Shown here one piece after another: positions 45,261 through 57,598 of a DNA stretch of 64,000 nucleotides (position 1 is its first letter; each line of letters starts with the position of its first letter). This DNA comes from JAXMAO01 sp046350375 (GTDB taxonomy: Bacteria > Planctomycetota > Phycisphaerae > UBA1845 > UTPLA1). Below the pieces are notes generated by a model. The model was not told the DNA's origin, searched no databases, and saw only the letters and a list, made by a program, of their open reading frames with translations. The position numbers were made by a program, and so were the translations under genes. Where the stretch lies: positions 62,001 to 126,000 of the forward strand of contig JAXMAO010000001.1 of the NCBI GenBank assembly GCA_046350375.1. The letters are read 5' to 3'.

Positions 45261-47117
45261 TCAGCCGCTGTTCCGCTTCGCCCAGCGCGGGACGTTGGAA
45301 ATGACGACCCAGTCCGACCGGTCGTCGCCCGGTCGGCCGCGATCGACGCTGAACAACTCGACCAGCCGCGTCGGCCGGAAGGCCTCCTGAAAGCGCTTCA
45401 GCTGCCCGCGCTGGAAGAGCATCAGCACCGGCTCCTGGCCGTCGAGCAGCGCGGCGGCCCGCTCGGCGACCTGCCGCTGGCTGTCGAGGTTGTCGACCTC
45501 GTCGCCGGCCTCGGCCGCCATCAGCCGGTAGGTCTCGAGCGCGCGGCGAATGGTGCGGTGCGAGTAGAACGGCAGCCGGGCGTCGGGCCGGTTGCTGATC
45601 CAGTAGAGCGGCTCGCCGGGGGGAATGCCGCGGCGGTCGAGCTCGCGGGCCACGGTTACGGCGTCGTCGGCGCTGGCGAGGCGCGGGCCGAAGCCGATCC
45701 AGGTGAGCGAGGCGACCGACAGCGCCGTCAGCCCGAGCGTCGCCAGGCTGCCGGCGCGGCGCCCGCGCAGATAGAGCCAGCCGCACAGCGCCACGCCGGC
45801 GACCAGCGCCGCGCCGCCCGCCGGAATCGCCCAGCGCAGTTCGGCGCTGGCGAAGACCTCGGCATACTTGCGCTGCGCGACGACCTGTCCGACGACGGCC
45901 GCGACCGCCACGCCGCCGACCGCCGCCGCGACCGCCCAGCGCGCCCGCCGCACGTCGAGCGCCGCCGGATGCAGGAACAGCCGCGCCAGCACCGGCGTGA
46001 GCAGCAGCGCGCAGCCCGGCAGCGCCGGCAGGATGTAGTACGGCTTCTTGAAGGTCATGACGGCCATCGTGCCCAGGCCGACCACCGACCAGAACCAGGC
46101 GAACGTCAGCGCGCGGCGCTGCGCGCGGTAACGCGCCAGAAACGGCGACGCCAGCGCCTCGGGCAGCGACAGGCACCATGGCGCCGCCAGTCCGAGCAGG
46201 ATGGGCACGTAATACCACGGGCCGGGCTGCGCCTTGCCGGAGTAGTGCCCCTTGAAGCGCTGCAGGTACTCGAAGTTCCACAGCTCCCACACGGCCGGCC
46301 AGCGGTGCGCCACGTAGAACATCCACGGCACGAAACAGAGCGCGAACAGCGGCAGCCCCCAGATCAGCCCCAGGCGCGTCAGCGCCGACCAGAGCCGCCG
46401 TGCGAACTGCAAGATCGCCAGTCTGCCCGCGTGGCCGATCGAGCCCATGCCGCCGGCCGCCCAGGCGCGCACCGCTCGCTCCAGAAACCACCACGCCGCC
46501 AGCGGCACGCCCAGCACCGACAACGGCATCGGCCCCTTGGTAAGCATCGCCAGGCCGAACGCGACGTAGAAGAGCAGCAGGTGGGCGCGGCGCTGCGCCG
46601 GCGTGGCGCTCGAAATCGCCCAATAGAACGCCGCACCGCCCAGCGTGCAGAAAAACGTCAGGCCGGCCTCGGCGGTGGCGTTCAGCGCGAAGAGCCAGCT
46701 GCCGATCATCGTGGCGTAGAGAAAGGCCGTGAGGCGCGCGAGCGCCGGGCCGAACATCGTCCGCGACAGCCGCCAGAGCACCAGCACGGTGCCGACGGTC
46801 GCCAGCAGCGACGGCAGGCGGGCGGCAATCGCGGATACGGGCAGACCGGTGGCGGCGTCGGCCGGCAGCAGCTTCGCGGCGACGGCGATCAGCCACGGGG
46901 TGAGCGGCGGCTTGATGAGGAACGGCTCGTCCATGCAGCGCGGGAAGAGCCAGTCGCCGTCGCGCAGCGTCTGGCGCGCGATCAGCGCCACGATCCCCTC
47001 GTGCTCGGCCAGCGGCGGCCCGCCACACACGCAAGCCACGCCCGCCACCGCGCAGAGCAGCAGCAGCCAGAGCGGCAACTGGCGCGGTGAACTGAACTCA
47101 GCCGGTGTCGGCAGCAT
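45261..47117 (-). CDS. GT39/ArnT-like membrane glycosyltransferase
   Basis: Polytopic 618-residue protein of the PMT/ArnT (GT-C) superfamily, which transfers sugars from polyprenyl phosphate donors outside the membrane. The first loop has EHEGIVALIARQTLRDGDWL with the catalytic acidic residue and DEPFLIKPPLTPWLIAVAAK, the ArnT-like K-P-P-L pattern. Helices follow throughout (LFYVAFGLAMLTKGPM, WFWSVVGLGTMAVMTFKKPY), and a C-terminal soluble domain (~470-618) follows the last helix. The start ATG 47117 is preferred over the frame to 47264. Acceptor unknown (lipid or protein). Confidence 0.88.
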   Translation of the reverse strand: MLPTPAEFSSPRQLPLWLLLLCAVAGVACVCGGPPLAEHEGIVALIARQTLRDGDWLFPRCMDEPFLIKPPLTPWLIAVAAKLLPADAATGLPVSAIAARLPSLLATVGTVLVLWRLSRTMFGPALARLTAFLYATMIGSWLFALNATAEAGLTFFCTLGGAAFYWAISSATPAQRRAHLLLFYVAFGLAMLTKGPMPLSVLGVPLAAWWFLERAVRAWAAGGMGSIGHAGRLAILQFARRLWSALTRLGLIWGLPLFALCFVPWMFYVAHRWPAVWELWNFEYLQRFKGHYSGKAQPGPWYYVPILLGLAAPWCLSLPEALASPFLARYRAQRRALTFAWFWSVVGLGTMAVMTFKKPYYILPALPGCALLLTPVLARLFLHPAALDVRRARWAVAAAVGGVAVAAVVGQVVAQRKYAEVFASAELRWAIPAGGAALVAGVALCGWLYLRGRRAGSLATLGLTALSVASLTWIGFGPRLASADDAVTVARELDRRGIPPGEPLYWISNRPDARLPFYSHRTIRRALETYRLMAAEAGDEVDNLDSQRQVAERAAALLDGQEPVLMLFQRGQLKRFQEAFRPTRLVELFSVDRGRPGDDRSDWVVISNVPRWAKRNSG

Positions 47118-47291
47118 GGCTCGTCTCTCAGGTCTCGCGGCGCGCGGCAGTGTATCCGCTCCGTTGAGCTTTCGCGCCAGAGTCAGAATGACACGCACGC
47201 GGTCGGGGGTTTTCCCGCGGCGACGGCCTTTCGCGAAACTTCGCGGGCCGTGCTCGCAGCGCAAAGAAAGAGTGACGCCAGCCGCGCGCCG

Positions 47292-47321
47292 TGTACATCC
47301 TCCCGCCGTATTTCATACAAT
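47292..47321 (+). promoter_or_regulatory. possible promoter of M48 protease gene
   Basis: TGTACA (47292-47297) and TACAAT (47316-47321) are 18 bp apart, 66 bp before the start codon. Both match sigma-70 hexamers at 4-5 of 6 positions. Confidence 0.4.
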
Positions 47322-47387
47322 GTGTGCACGCAATCAGCGTCGCTCGCGCCGGAAGCGGTACGCCGCGCGCCAGCCGCGGAGTTATCC

Positions 47388-49655
47388 ATGGAGCCCGAAC
47401 CTGCAACCGCGCCGCGCCGCGCCCCGTGCCGCTACCGCTTCACAGGTGACCCGGAGCATTCGCCCGCCGGCTTTGGCTACCGGCTTGCCGCGGCGGTCGT
47501 GGCGCTGTGCCTGCTGCTGCTGCCGCTGGCGTACCTGGCGATCATCGCCGCCGTGGGCTACGGCGTGTACTACCACGCCACGCATCATGCCGGCATCCTG
47601 CTGCTCGACACGCCAACCGCCTCGGCGCGGAGCTACGTGGCGCGGACCTACGCGGCGCGGCTGCTGGTATACGTCGCGCCGCTGGTCGCCGGACCGATCG
47701 TCGTCGTGTTCATGTTCAAGCCGCTCTTTGCGCGGCGCGTTGACGAAGAGATCCCGCTCACGCTCGAGCGCGAGCACGAGCCGCGCCTGTACGAGTTCCT
47801 CGAGGCGCTGTGCGAGCGGATCGGCGCGCCGCTGCCGCGGCGCATCTCCGTATTCGCTGGCGTCAACGCCGCCGCCAGCCTCGGCGACGGGTTGCGGTCG
47901 TTGTTCGGCCGGCGCCTCGAGCTCGTCATCGGTCTGCCGCTCCTGGAGGGGCTGTCGCTCACTCAGTTTGCGGGCGTGATGGCGCACGAGCTGGCCCACC
48001 TGCGCCAGGGCGCGGGCATGCGGCTCACCTGGGTGATCTGCCGCATGACGGACTGGCTGGAGCGCGTCGCCATGCAGCGCGATGCCTGGGATGCCTGGCT
48101 GGAAGGCCTGCGCGCACGCCTCTACCACCGGCTGGCGCTGGTGATCATGTTCACGCAGCTGTGCGTGTGGCTGAATCGCCAGCTGCTGAAGGTTCTCATG
48201 GTGATCGGCCGGGTCGTGTCCGCCGTGCTGCTGCGCCGGCAGGAGTACGACGCCGACGCGTGCGAGATCGCCGTCATCGGCAGCGCCGAGTTCGTCGCCA
48301 CCATGCGCCGGCTGCCGCAAATTCACGTCGCATTCGAACGCGTCCTGAGCGATGCCGTGGTCTCGTGGCAGGAGCGGCGCGTGCCGGACAATCTCCCGTC
48401 GCTGATCGGCTATCGTGCCGGCCCGCCCGGCGACCGGCTCGCGCCGGACGACCCGACGGGAATCGACGACACCCCCGCGGGCTGGTTCGCGAGCCATCCC
48501 AGCGACGCCGATCGCGTTGCCCGCGCGCTGGCGGTCCCGCGGACCGGCGTGCTCGAAGCGACCGGGCGCGGCGTTGATCTGCTGTCGAATCCGGCGATGG
48601 TCGCCAAGGCGGTGACGCTGCGGGTCTATCGCGACGGGTTTCACTGGCCCGTCGAGTCGCAGAACCTGCAATCCGTCCGCGACCTGGTCATCGACGATCT
48701 GCACGCGATCACCAGCGCGCACGCCATCGCAACCTACTATTCCCGCGCCGTCAGCCCGGACCGGCCGATCTGGCCGCAGCGCGATCACGTCGGCCCGCCC
48801 GGCGACGCCGGCAAGTCGCGCGATATTCTGCGCGCCGCCGCGGCCCAGTCGCCGCGCGCGGCGGGCCAGCTCGCGGCGCTGTGGGAAGCGCTTGACGCGC
48901 TCGCAGAGCGCCAGCAAAAGATGCAGGGGGTGGCCGCCATCATGGGTTGCGGCGTGACGCGGATCGAATGGGCCCAGTTCGGCCTGACGGCGGCGCCCCT
49001 GCCGGAGCTGAAACGCCAGGCGGAGGAGATGTCGGAGGCGCTGGAGCGCGATCGGGCGAAGATTGCCGAGGCCGCCAAGCCGCTGCGCGTGCGGCTGCTG
49101 GTCGCGCTGCAGCTCGCCCAGGTGCCGGCGGTGCGCCAGCGGCTGAGCGAACAGGCGGCCAGCGCGGCGGACGCGGCGCGGCTGCTGGCCTGCCTGCATC
49201 GACTCGAGGAGGCCGATCGCACGATCCAACGCGCGGGGCGCGAGCTCCATCTGGCGCGACTGGCGGCAGCCGTGAAGCATGACTATTCGGCGGACGAGAA
49301 GATCGTCGCGTCGGCTGAACGGCTGCTGCGGGCCCAGCTCGAACGGGCGGACGTGCACTTTGCCGACCTGGCCGCGATCGGGGTCGACCTGCCCCCCGGG
49401 CTGCCCGAGGAGACGCGCGCCGACACGCTGGGTGGGTACCTGGTGCCGCAGCGGCCGAGTCGTCGTGACGCGGCGTCACTGGACCTCTGCCTCGCGACCG
49501 CGCTGCGCCGCCGCGAGACGACGTACCTGCACTGTCTCGGCATGCTGGCAATACTGGCCGGCGAGGTCGAGCGCGCGTTGAAGATCGGGGGCGCCCCGGC
49601 CGCCATTTCGGCGCCACTGAAGCGCGCCCGCGCGGCGAAGCGCGATTCAGCGTAG
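47388..49655 (+). CDS. membrane M48-family metallopeptidase with long helical C-terminus
   Basis: A 755-residue protein with GGAG before ATG 47388. Two membrane helices (~33-61 and ~90-112) precede an M48 zinc protease domain: MAHELAHLRQ (HExxH at 200-204) and RRQEYDADACE supplying the Glu ligand. More helices follow (MFTQLCVWLNRQLLKVLMVI). The remaining ~400 residues are soluble and mostly helical (EEMSEALERDRAKIAEAAKP, heptad-like) and have no recognised domain. This part is absent from HtpX. Substrate unknown; membrane protein quality control is inference. Its 3' end overlaps the convergent gene by 9 nt. Confidence 0.86.
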   Translation: MEPEPATAPRRAPCRYRFTGDPEHSPAGFGYRLAAAVVALCLLLLPLAYLAIIAAVGYGVYYHATHHAGILLLDTPTASARSYVARTYAARLLVYVAPLVAGPIVVVFMFKPLFARRVDEEIPLTLEREHEPRLYEFLEALCERIGAPLPRRISVFAGVNAAASLGDGLRSLFGRRLELVIGLPLLEGLSLTQFAGVMAHELAHLRQGAGMRLTWVICRMTDWLERVAMQRDAWDAWLEGLRARLYHRLALVIMFTQLCVWLNRQLLKVLMVIGRVVSAVLLRRQEYDADACEIAVIGSAEFVATMRRLPQIHVAFERVLSDAVVSWQERRVPDNLPSLIGYRAGPPGDRLAPDDPTGIDDTPAGWFASHPSDADRVARALAVPRTGVLEATGRGVDLLSNPAMVAKAVTLRVYRDGFHWPVESQNLQSVRDLVIDDLHAITSAHAIATYYSRAVSPDRPIWPQRDHVGPPGDAGKSRDILRAAAAQSPRAAGQLAALWEALDALAERQQKMQGVAAIMGCGVTRIEWAQFGLTAAPLPELKRQAEEMSEALERDRAKIAEAAKPLRVRLLVALQLAQVPAVRQRLSEQAASAADAARLLACLHRLEEADRTIQRAGRELHLARLAAAVKHDYSADEKIVASAERLLRAQLERADVHFADLAAIGVDLPPGLPEETRADTLGGYLVPQRPSRRDAASLDLCLATALRRRETTYLHCLGMLAILAGEVERALKIGGAPAAISAPLKRARAAKRDSA

Positions 49656-50909
49656 CCGGGCCATGCGCCGCCGCGCGGCGCGGCGCAGGCCCCACAGTCC
49701 GAGCAGGGTCCAGGGCATCATGGCGAGGTAGCCGAACCCGCACAGCGGCACGCCGCAGACGGCGATCGGGCAGAGCAGCGCGCTGCCGCCGAAGTCGAGC
49801 TCTTGAGCGAGGATGCGGGACTGGTCGCCCAGCTGATCGGTCCACACGACCAGGCAGCTTCCATCGTCGCTGTTGTAGGCGATGTCGTGCCCATCGCCGA
49901 CGTTGTAGGCAACGGTGACGCGATCGGCCGTGACGGTGCCGTCGGGTCGCACGACGAAGCTGGCCAGTTGATTGTTGCGGAGGGCGATGACCACGTAAAC
50001 GTCGGTTGCGGCGTTGTAGACAACCTTCGGATCGGTGAACGCGGCGTCGGTGATCGTAATCAGGCTGCCGGTCGGCGCGCCGGCCGCGGTGACGAACTGC
50101 CCGCGCAGACCAGACTGGCCGGACCGGTCGCTGACGACCAGAAACTGTGAAGCCGCCGGCGAAAAGGCGGCGCGAATGTAGAACGGATAGACGTCGTTCA
50201 CCTTGAACTGGTTGGTCTGGAAGGTGCCGTCGGGCTTGATGATCCGCGCCTGAATGTTCTGGGCCGACTGGTCGCGCCAGACGGCCAGAAAGCGGCCGTT
50301 GACCGAGTCGTACTCGACGTCGCCGTTGGGCGCGACGGACCCCGACTGATGCACGGGGATGACCAGCCCCTCGAGCGTGCCGTTCGAGTTGACGCGCTGT
50401 GCCGAGCAGCCGCCGGTCCGCGCGGTCACCATCCAGCGATTTCCGCTGCTGCCATAGGCGACGCGCACTTCGTTGGCGGCATCGATGATCTGAAAGTCGT
50501 TGGCTCCCAGCGCGCCGGCCGGCGTGAGCGTGCGGCCGAAGCCGTCCTGGCCGGATTCCTGCGACTCCCAGGTAATGAGGAAGTTGTTGTCGGTGCCGTT
50601 CCAGGCGATCTCGGCGTTGGACTGCGACTGGAGCTTCTGAACCACGGGCGTGGTGTCGCCCATCAGGCTGCCGTCGGAGTTGATGAACCGGTAGTAGACA
50701 TCGTTGTCCGTGCCGGCGGGCGCCTCGGTCCAGGCGACGGCGTAGCGATCGCTGGTGGCGCTGTAGGCGACGGCGGGCCGCAGGCGATAGCCCGTGAGGG
50801 ACGAGTGAACGGTGATCTGCGCGCCGCTGGTTTGCAGCCCGAGGCACTGGCCGCGGGCCGCGGTCGCCGCGAGCAACAGCGCGGCCACGAAGGCAAGGTA
50901 TCGGATCAT
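49647..50909 (-). CDS. secreted propeller-like protein with non-PEP C-terminal sorting-like tail
   Basis: A 420-residue exported protein from ATG 50909, with GGAGG upstream. Signal peptide IRYLAFVAALLLAATAARG. The body is a repeated beta pattern 'YS...DRYAVAWTE', 'AWNGTDNNFLITWES', 'YDSVNGRFLAVWRDQ', 'YNAATDVYVVIAL', 'YNSDDGSCLVVWTD', i.e. a propeller of about 6-7 blades. The C-terminus is CGVPLCGFGYLAMMPWTLLG followed by RRAARRRMARLR: a Cys-Gly-rich motif, a membrane helix and a basic end, like MYXO-CTERM-type tails but not PEP-CTERM. It overlaps the M48 gene by 9 nt at the 3' end and lies 57 bp downstream of aconitase. Confidence 0.78.
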   Translation of the reverse strand: MIRYLAFVAALLLAATAARGQCLGLQTSGAQITVHSSLTGYRLRPAVAYSATSDRYAVAWTEAPAGTDNDVYYRFINSDGSLMGDTTPVVQKLQSQSNAEIAWNGTDNNFLITWESQESGQDGFGRTLTPAGALGANDFQIIDAANEVRVAYGSSGNRWMVTARTGGCSAQRVNSNGTLEGLVIPVHQSGSVAPNGDVEYDSVNGRFLAVWRDQSAQNIQARIIKPDGTFQTNQFKVNDVYPFYIRAAFSPAASQFLVVSDRSGQSGLRGQFVTAAGAPTGSLITITDAAFTDPKVVYNAATDVYVVIALRNNQLASFVVRPDGTVTADRVTVAYNVGDGHDIAYNSDDGSCLVVWTDQLGDQSRILAQELDFGGSALLCPIAVCGVPLCGFGYLAMMPWTLLGLWGLRRAARRRMARLR

Positions 50910-50966
50910 GACCTGGTTTCCTCCGGGTAGTTCGGGGAGCCCGTGACGGGCATTCATCCCGCGGCG

Positions 50967-53675
<2,709 letters not shown>

Positions 53676-53827
53676 GGTGTGTGTTCTCCGTGTTGTGTTC
53701 GGCGGGAGTATAGCTGAATGGCGTCGATTGCGCCAGTGGTGCCGGCGTACCGCGACTCGCGCGACGGCGCGCGGCGCCGTGCGCGGCGTGTGCATTGCGC
53801 AGCGGCGGAACGTTGCGCAGCGCGGCG

Positions 53828-55198
53828 TCAGGCGCGGAATGCCCAGACGGCGTTGCAGTTGCGGGCCTGGTCGAGGCTCCAGGCGGACTTGAGGATCGCC
53901 GCCTGCGTCTTGTCGCTCACCACGCCGCGGGCCAGCGTGGCGAACTTGTGCTCGACCTCGGCGTCGGTCATGGGGTTGCCGGCGTGGCCGCGCGGGAAGT
54001 CGACGCGCTTCTCGAGCCGCTTGCCGCCGCGCAGGGTGATGATGAGCCGGTTGGGAATGCCCTTGGGGTAGCCGGCGTTGAGCTCGGCGGATTCGCGGAT
54101 GGTGGTGCGGTCGAGCAGCGCCAGCACCTTGGGCTCGGTGAAGCGCTTGGGGTCGAAGGTCTTCTTCGTCACGTCGCCGTCGTAGAGCGCCGCGCAGACC
54201 ATGTAGCCCATCGAGTGGTCGGCCGTCTCGCGGCTGGTGGGGCGCCACTTCTCCGGCTCGCTGCCGATGATGCTGACGGCGGCCTCGAAGCTCTGGATCT
54301 CGATCCGCTCGATGTCGTCGGCGGTCTGCCCGGCGGCGCGGATTTCCTTGCGCAGTTGCAGCGCTGCGTCGATGGCGCTCTGGGCGTGGTACTCGGCCGG
54401 CCAGAACTTGATGTAGGTCTGGTTGATCATGTAGCCGCGCGACTTGTCGCCCAGCACCGGGTCGAACGGGCCGGAGGTGAGCATTTTGAAGACGCCCTTG
54501 GGGCCTTCGAAGATTTCGTTCGGGCCGGTGAAGCCCTGCCGCGCGAGGTGGGCCGCGAAGACGCCGTTGCGGGCGGCGTTGCTGGCGGCGCAGGCCTTCC
54601 ACATGCTGATCTGCCCGGTGCGCGTCTGGCGCGTGGCGATGTTGCAGACGCCGGCCAGCCCCAGGGCGTGGACCATCTGTGCCGGCTTGAGGCGCCACAG
54701 CCTGGCCGCGCCCAGGCAGGCGCCCAGGGCGACGTAGAAGACGTGGTCCCAGCCGTTCTTGCGGAGGCTGGCGGCGTCGCACAGGCGGCACTGGATTTCG
54801 TAGGCGATGACGGTGGCGAGGATGAACTCCTTGCCGCTGGCGCCGGTGGCCTGGGCGACGGCGAGCGTGGCGGGGATGTTGTCGGACGGGTGCGCGGGCT
54901 CGCGGCTGAGGTAGGTGTCGTTGTAGTCGAGGTAGCGGACGTGGGCGCCGTTGGCGAAGGCGGCCAGGTCAGGCGTGGATTTCCGGCCGGTGCCGAGGAC
55001 GAAGGCGCCGCCGTCGCGCCCGGCGGGCACGCCGGCGGCGGTGGCGCGGGCGATCTTGGCGGCCTGGCTGGAGAAGGCGCCCAGCGCGGTGCCGGTGGAG
55101 TCGATCAGGCGGCGTTTGACCTCGTGGATGGCGGCGGGGGTGAGGTCGGCGTATTTCAGCCGCGCGGTCCAGTGGGCGAGTTTTTCGGCCAGAAGCAT
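53828..55198 (-). CDS. MmgE/PrpD family protein (methylcitrate dehydratase-like)
   Basis: MmgE/PrpD-fold protein of 456 residues with GGGAG before ATG 55198. Members dehydrate 2-methylcitrate or citrate-like acids, or isomerise itaconate-type acids. Conserved stretches include [84 protein letters not shown] and [20 protein letters not shown]. It may be PrpD itself or another family member; prpB and prpC are absent from the window. Position next to aconitase suggests acids of the TCA or methylcitrate cycle. Confidence 0.88.
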   Translation of the reverse strand: MLLAEKLAHWTARLKYADLTPAAIHEVKRRLIDSTGTALGAFSSQAAKIARATAAGVPAGRDGGAFVLGTGRKSTPDLAAFANGAHVRYLDYNDTYLSREPAHPSDNIPATLAVAQATGASGKEFILATVIAYEIQCRLCDAASLRKNGWDHVFYVALGACLGAARLWRLKPAQMVHALGLAGVCNIATRQTRTGQISMWKACAASNAARNGVFAAHLARQGFTGPNEIFEGPKGVFKMLTSGPFDPVLGDKSRGYMINQTYIKFWPAEYHAQSAIDAALQLRKEIRAAGQTADDIERIEIQSFEAAVSIIGSEPEKWRPTSRETADHSMGYMVCAALYDGDVTKKTFDPKRFTEPKVLALLDRTTIRESAELNAGYPKGIPNRLIITLRGGKRLEKRVDFPRGHAGNPMTDAEVEHKFATLARGVVSDKTQAAILKSAWSLDQARNCNAVWAFRA

Positions 55199-55274
55199 TG
55201 TCGAAGACTCCCTCGTGTTCGCGAATGGTGTCGGGGTCCGGGGCGGAGAATCGCCGTGGGCGGTGCCGCGTCAA

Positions 55275-56861
55275 TCAGCGGGCATACTCCACCGCGCGGA
55301 CCTCGCGCAGCAAGGTCACCTTGACCTCGCCGGGGTAGGTCATGTCGGACTCGATCTGCTTGGCGATGTCGCGGGCGATGCGCATCGCGCCGGCGTCGTC
55401 GACGGTGCGGGCGTCGACGATGACGCGCACCTCGCGCCCGGCCTGGATGGCGAAGGCCTGCGTGACGCCGGGGTGGTTGGTGGCGATGGTTTCGAGTTGT
55501 TCCATGCGCTTGATGTAGCGTTCGAGCGATTCGCGGCGGCCGCCGGGGCGCGAGGCGCTCATGGCGTCGGCGGCGGCGACCAGCGGCGTGTAGGGGCTGG
55601 TGGCGGGCACGTCGCCGTGGTGGCCGGCGACGGCGTTCAGCACCTCCTCGGGCTCGTTGAACTTGCGGCAGATCTCGGCGCCGATGGCGGGGTGGCCGCC
55701 TTCGACCTCGTGGTCGACGGCCTTGCCGATGTCGTGCAGCAGGCCGCAGCGGCGCGCCATGGCGCCGTCGAGCCCGATTTCGTCGGCCATGATCTGGCAC
55801 ATGTAGGCGACCTCGATGGAGTGGCGCAGGACGTTCTGGCCGTAGCTGGTGCGGAATTGGAGGCGTCCGAGCAGGTCGATGAGCTTGCGGTTGAGGCTGG
55901 GGACGTTGGCCTCCAGGGCGGCCTTCTTGCCGATGTCGATGATTTCGCGTTCGACCTCGCCGCGGGTTTCGGTGACCAGGTCTTCGATGCGCGTCGGGTG
56001 GATGCGGCCGTCTTGGATGAGCTTGCCGAGGGCGCGGCGAGCGACCTCGCGGCGGACGGGGTCGAAGCCGGAGACGACCACGACGCCGGGGGTGTCGTCG
56101 ACGATCACGTCGACGCCGGTGGCGCGTTCGAAGGCGCGGATGTTGCGTCCTTCGCGGCCGATGACGCGGCCCTTCATTTCGTCGTTGGGGATGTCGACCG
56201 TGCTGACGGTGGAGTCGGCGGTGTGGTCGGCGGCGTAACGCTGCAGCGCGGTGATGATGATTTCGCGCGACTTGTGGGCGGCCTCGTCCTGGGCGCGCGA
56301 GACGGCGGCATCGATCATCTGGGCGGACTCGGCGGCGAGTTCCTGCTCGAGCTGCTTGAAGAGCGACTGGCGCGCCTGCTCGGGGGTGAGCGAGCTGATG
56401 CGCAGGAGCTGCGTCTTCTGCTCTTTCACCAGCTCGTCGATGCGGGCCTTGTCGGCGTCCAGCGACTTGGCGCGGTCGCGCAGCTTGGCCTCGCCGGCCT
56501 CGACGGCTTTTTCCTTGGAGATGAGGGTTTCGAGCTTGAGGTTGAGCAGGTCGTCGCGCTTTTCGAGCCGCTTTTCGATTTCGCGCAGCTCGTCTTTCGC
56601 GGCGGCGGTCTTCTTGTCAAACTCGCCCTGCTCCTTGAGAAACCGCGCCTTGGCCTCGACCTCGGCCGCCTTGATGCGGTCCCCCGCCTTGACGGCGGCG
56701 TCGTCGATGATCCGCTGGGCCTGCTCGGTGGCCACCAGCACGTTGCGGCGACCGACGAGCTTGAGAGCGAAGTAGCACACCCCGGCGCCTACGGCGACGC
56801 CGGCCACCAGCGGATAGACGAGCGTGAGCGTCGAGACCTGTGAGAGCATCACAAGTCCCAT
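55275..56861 (-). CDS. rny: ribonuclease Y
   Basis: Membrane-anchored endoribonuclease that starts mRNA decay. The 528-residue protein has an N-terminal helix ([20 protein letters not shown]), a long coiled coil (~45-200), a KH domain ([20 protein letters not shown], ~226-244) and a catalytic HD domain with [16 protein letters not shown] (His 376, Asp 377). All parts are in normal order and length. ATG 56861 is used; an internal ATG four codons on is possible. Divergent from the DsbD-like gene across a 737-bp spacer. Confidence 0.96.
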   Translation of the reverse strand: MGLVMLSQVSTLTLVYPLVAGVAVGAGVCYFALKLVGRRNVLVATEQAQRIIDDAAVKAGDRIKAAEVEAKARFLKEQGEFDKKTAAAKDELREIEKRLEKRDDLLNLKLETLISKEKAVEAGEAKLRDRAKSLDADKARIDELVKEQKTQLLRISSLTPEQARQSLFKQLEQELAAESAQMIDAAVSRAQDEAAHKSREIIITALQRYAADHTADSTVSTVDIPNDEMKGRVIGREGRNIRAFERATGVDVIVDDTPGVVVVSGFDPVRREVARRALGKLIQDGRIHPTRIEDLVTETRGEVEREIIDIGKKAALEANVPSLNRKLIDLLGRLQFRTSYGQNVLRHSIEVAYMCQIMADEIGLDGAMARRCGLLHDIGKAVDHEVEGGHPAIGAEICRKFNEPEEVLNAVAGHHGDVPATSPYTPLVAAADAMSASRPGGRRESLERYIKRMEQLETIATNHPGVTQAFAIQAGREVRVIVDARTVDDAGAMRIARDIAKQIESDMTYPGEVKVTLLREVRAVEYAR

Positions 56862-57598
56862 TGAACTTCAACCTTTCCTGCCGTGGCGGATCGAGAGCGA
56901 GTCGGTACGCCGCGGGGCTGGCCGCGCGACCAGGACGGCCGGGCGCGCCATTTCCGCGCTCAGGGTTGTGACAGGCAGGGAACGACGGGGCGGTCGGAAT
57001 TCACGGCCGATGCGCGGCGCGCCGCACACCGGAGGGACAACACGCAGAATCGCGGACGACTCACGCTGCGATACAAAGGCCGCCGTAATGACTGACGCGG
57101 ACTCGCCGAACTGCACGGGACGGGGATGAATGTGAATGAATCAATATTCGGCCCGTGCGGCGGCCGACTAAACCAGGAAACAGCGGCGACCGGGATGACA
57201 CCCGGAACGGCACGCGCGAGGCAGCCGCCTCGCGATGCGAACTGGATGATGCGTGAAGTCGTCGAATCGTCGTCTGTGTCATCCGGACTGCTCGGCCCAA
57301 ACTGCGACACCGTTCGTTCCACCCTGCGCCTGAAGATCAGGCGTTGGCGTACGAAACTCCTTTCTCAACCGCCCGTCGGCGGCGGCCCATCTGGCGACCG
57401 CCCGACGATTCGGTGTAAATTGTTCCCAACCGGGTGCTCCGCCACCCCGGCTACAATCGTCGCAGTATAAGTCCAGGATAGCCCGGGTCAATGGGCAGCC
57501 CGGTGGAATAATGTCGGAAGTTCTCTGGTCATAGATGGTTGTGACAAGTTCGCCGGCCGGGGCGGATCGGTGGACGCGTCTGGGTTCGGGAGGACCGG
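56862..57598. other. long intergenic region between divergent genes
   Basis: A 737-bp gap, the longest in the window, between rny (minus) and the DsbD-like gene (plus). It is less G+C rich than the genes. Possible -10 elements TACAAT (57452-57457) and TATAAG (57466-57471) lie upstream of dsbD, without a good -35. Small frames have no ribosome site. A regulatory RNA is possible but no known family pattern was recognised. Confidence 0.35.

Noticed and set aside
56862..57598. Known structured RNA (RNase P, tmRNA, 6S, SRP)
   Set aside because: None of the conserved core sequences of these families could be recognised on either strand.
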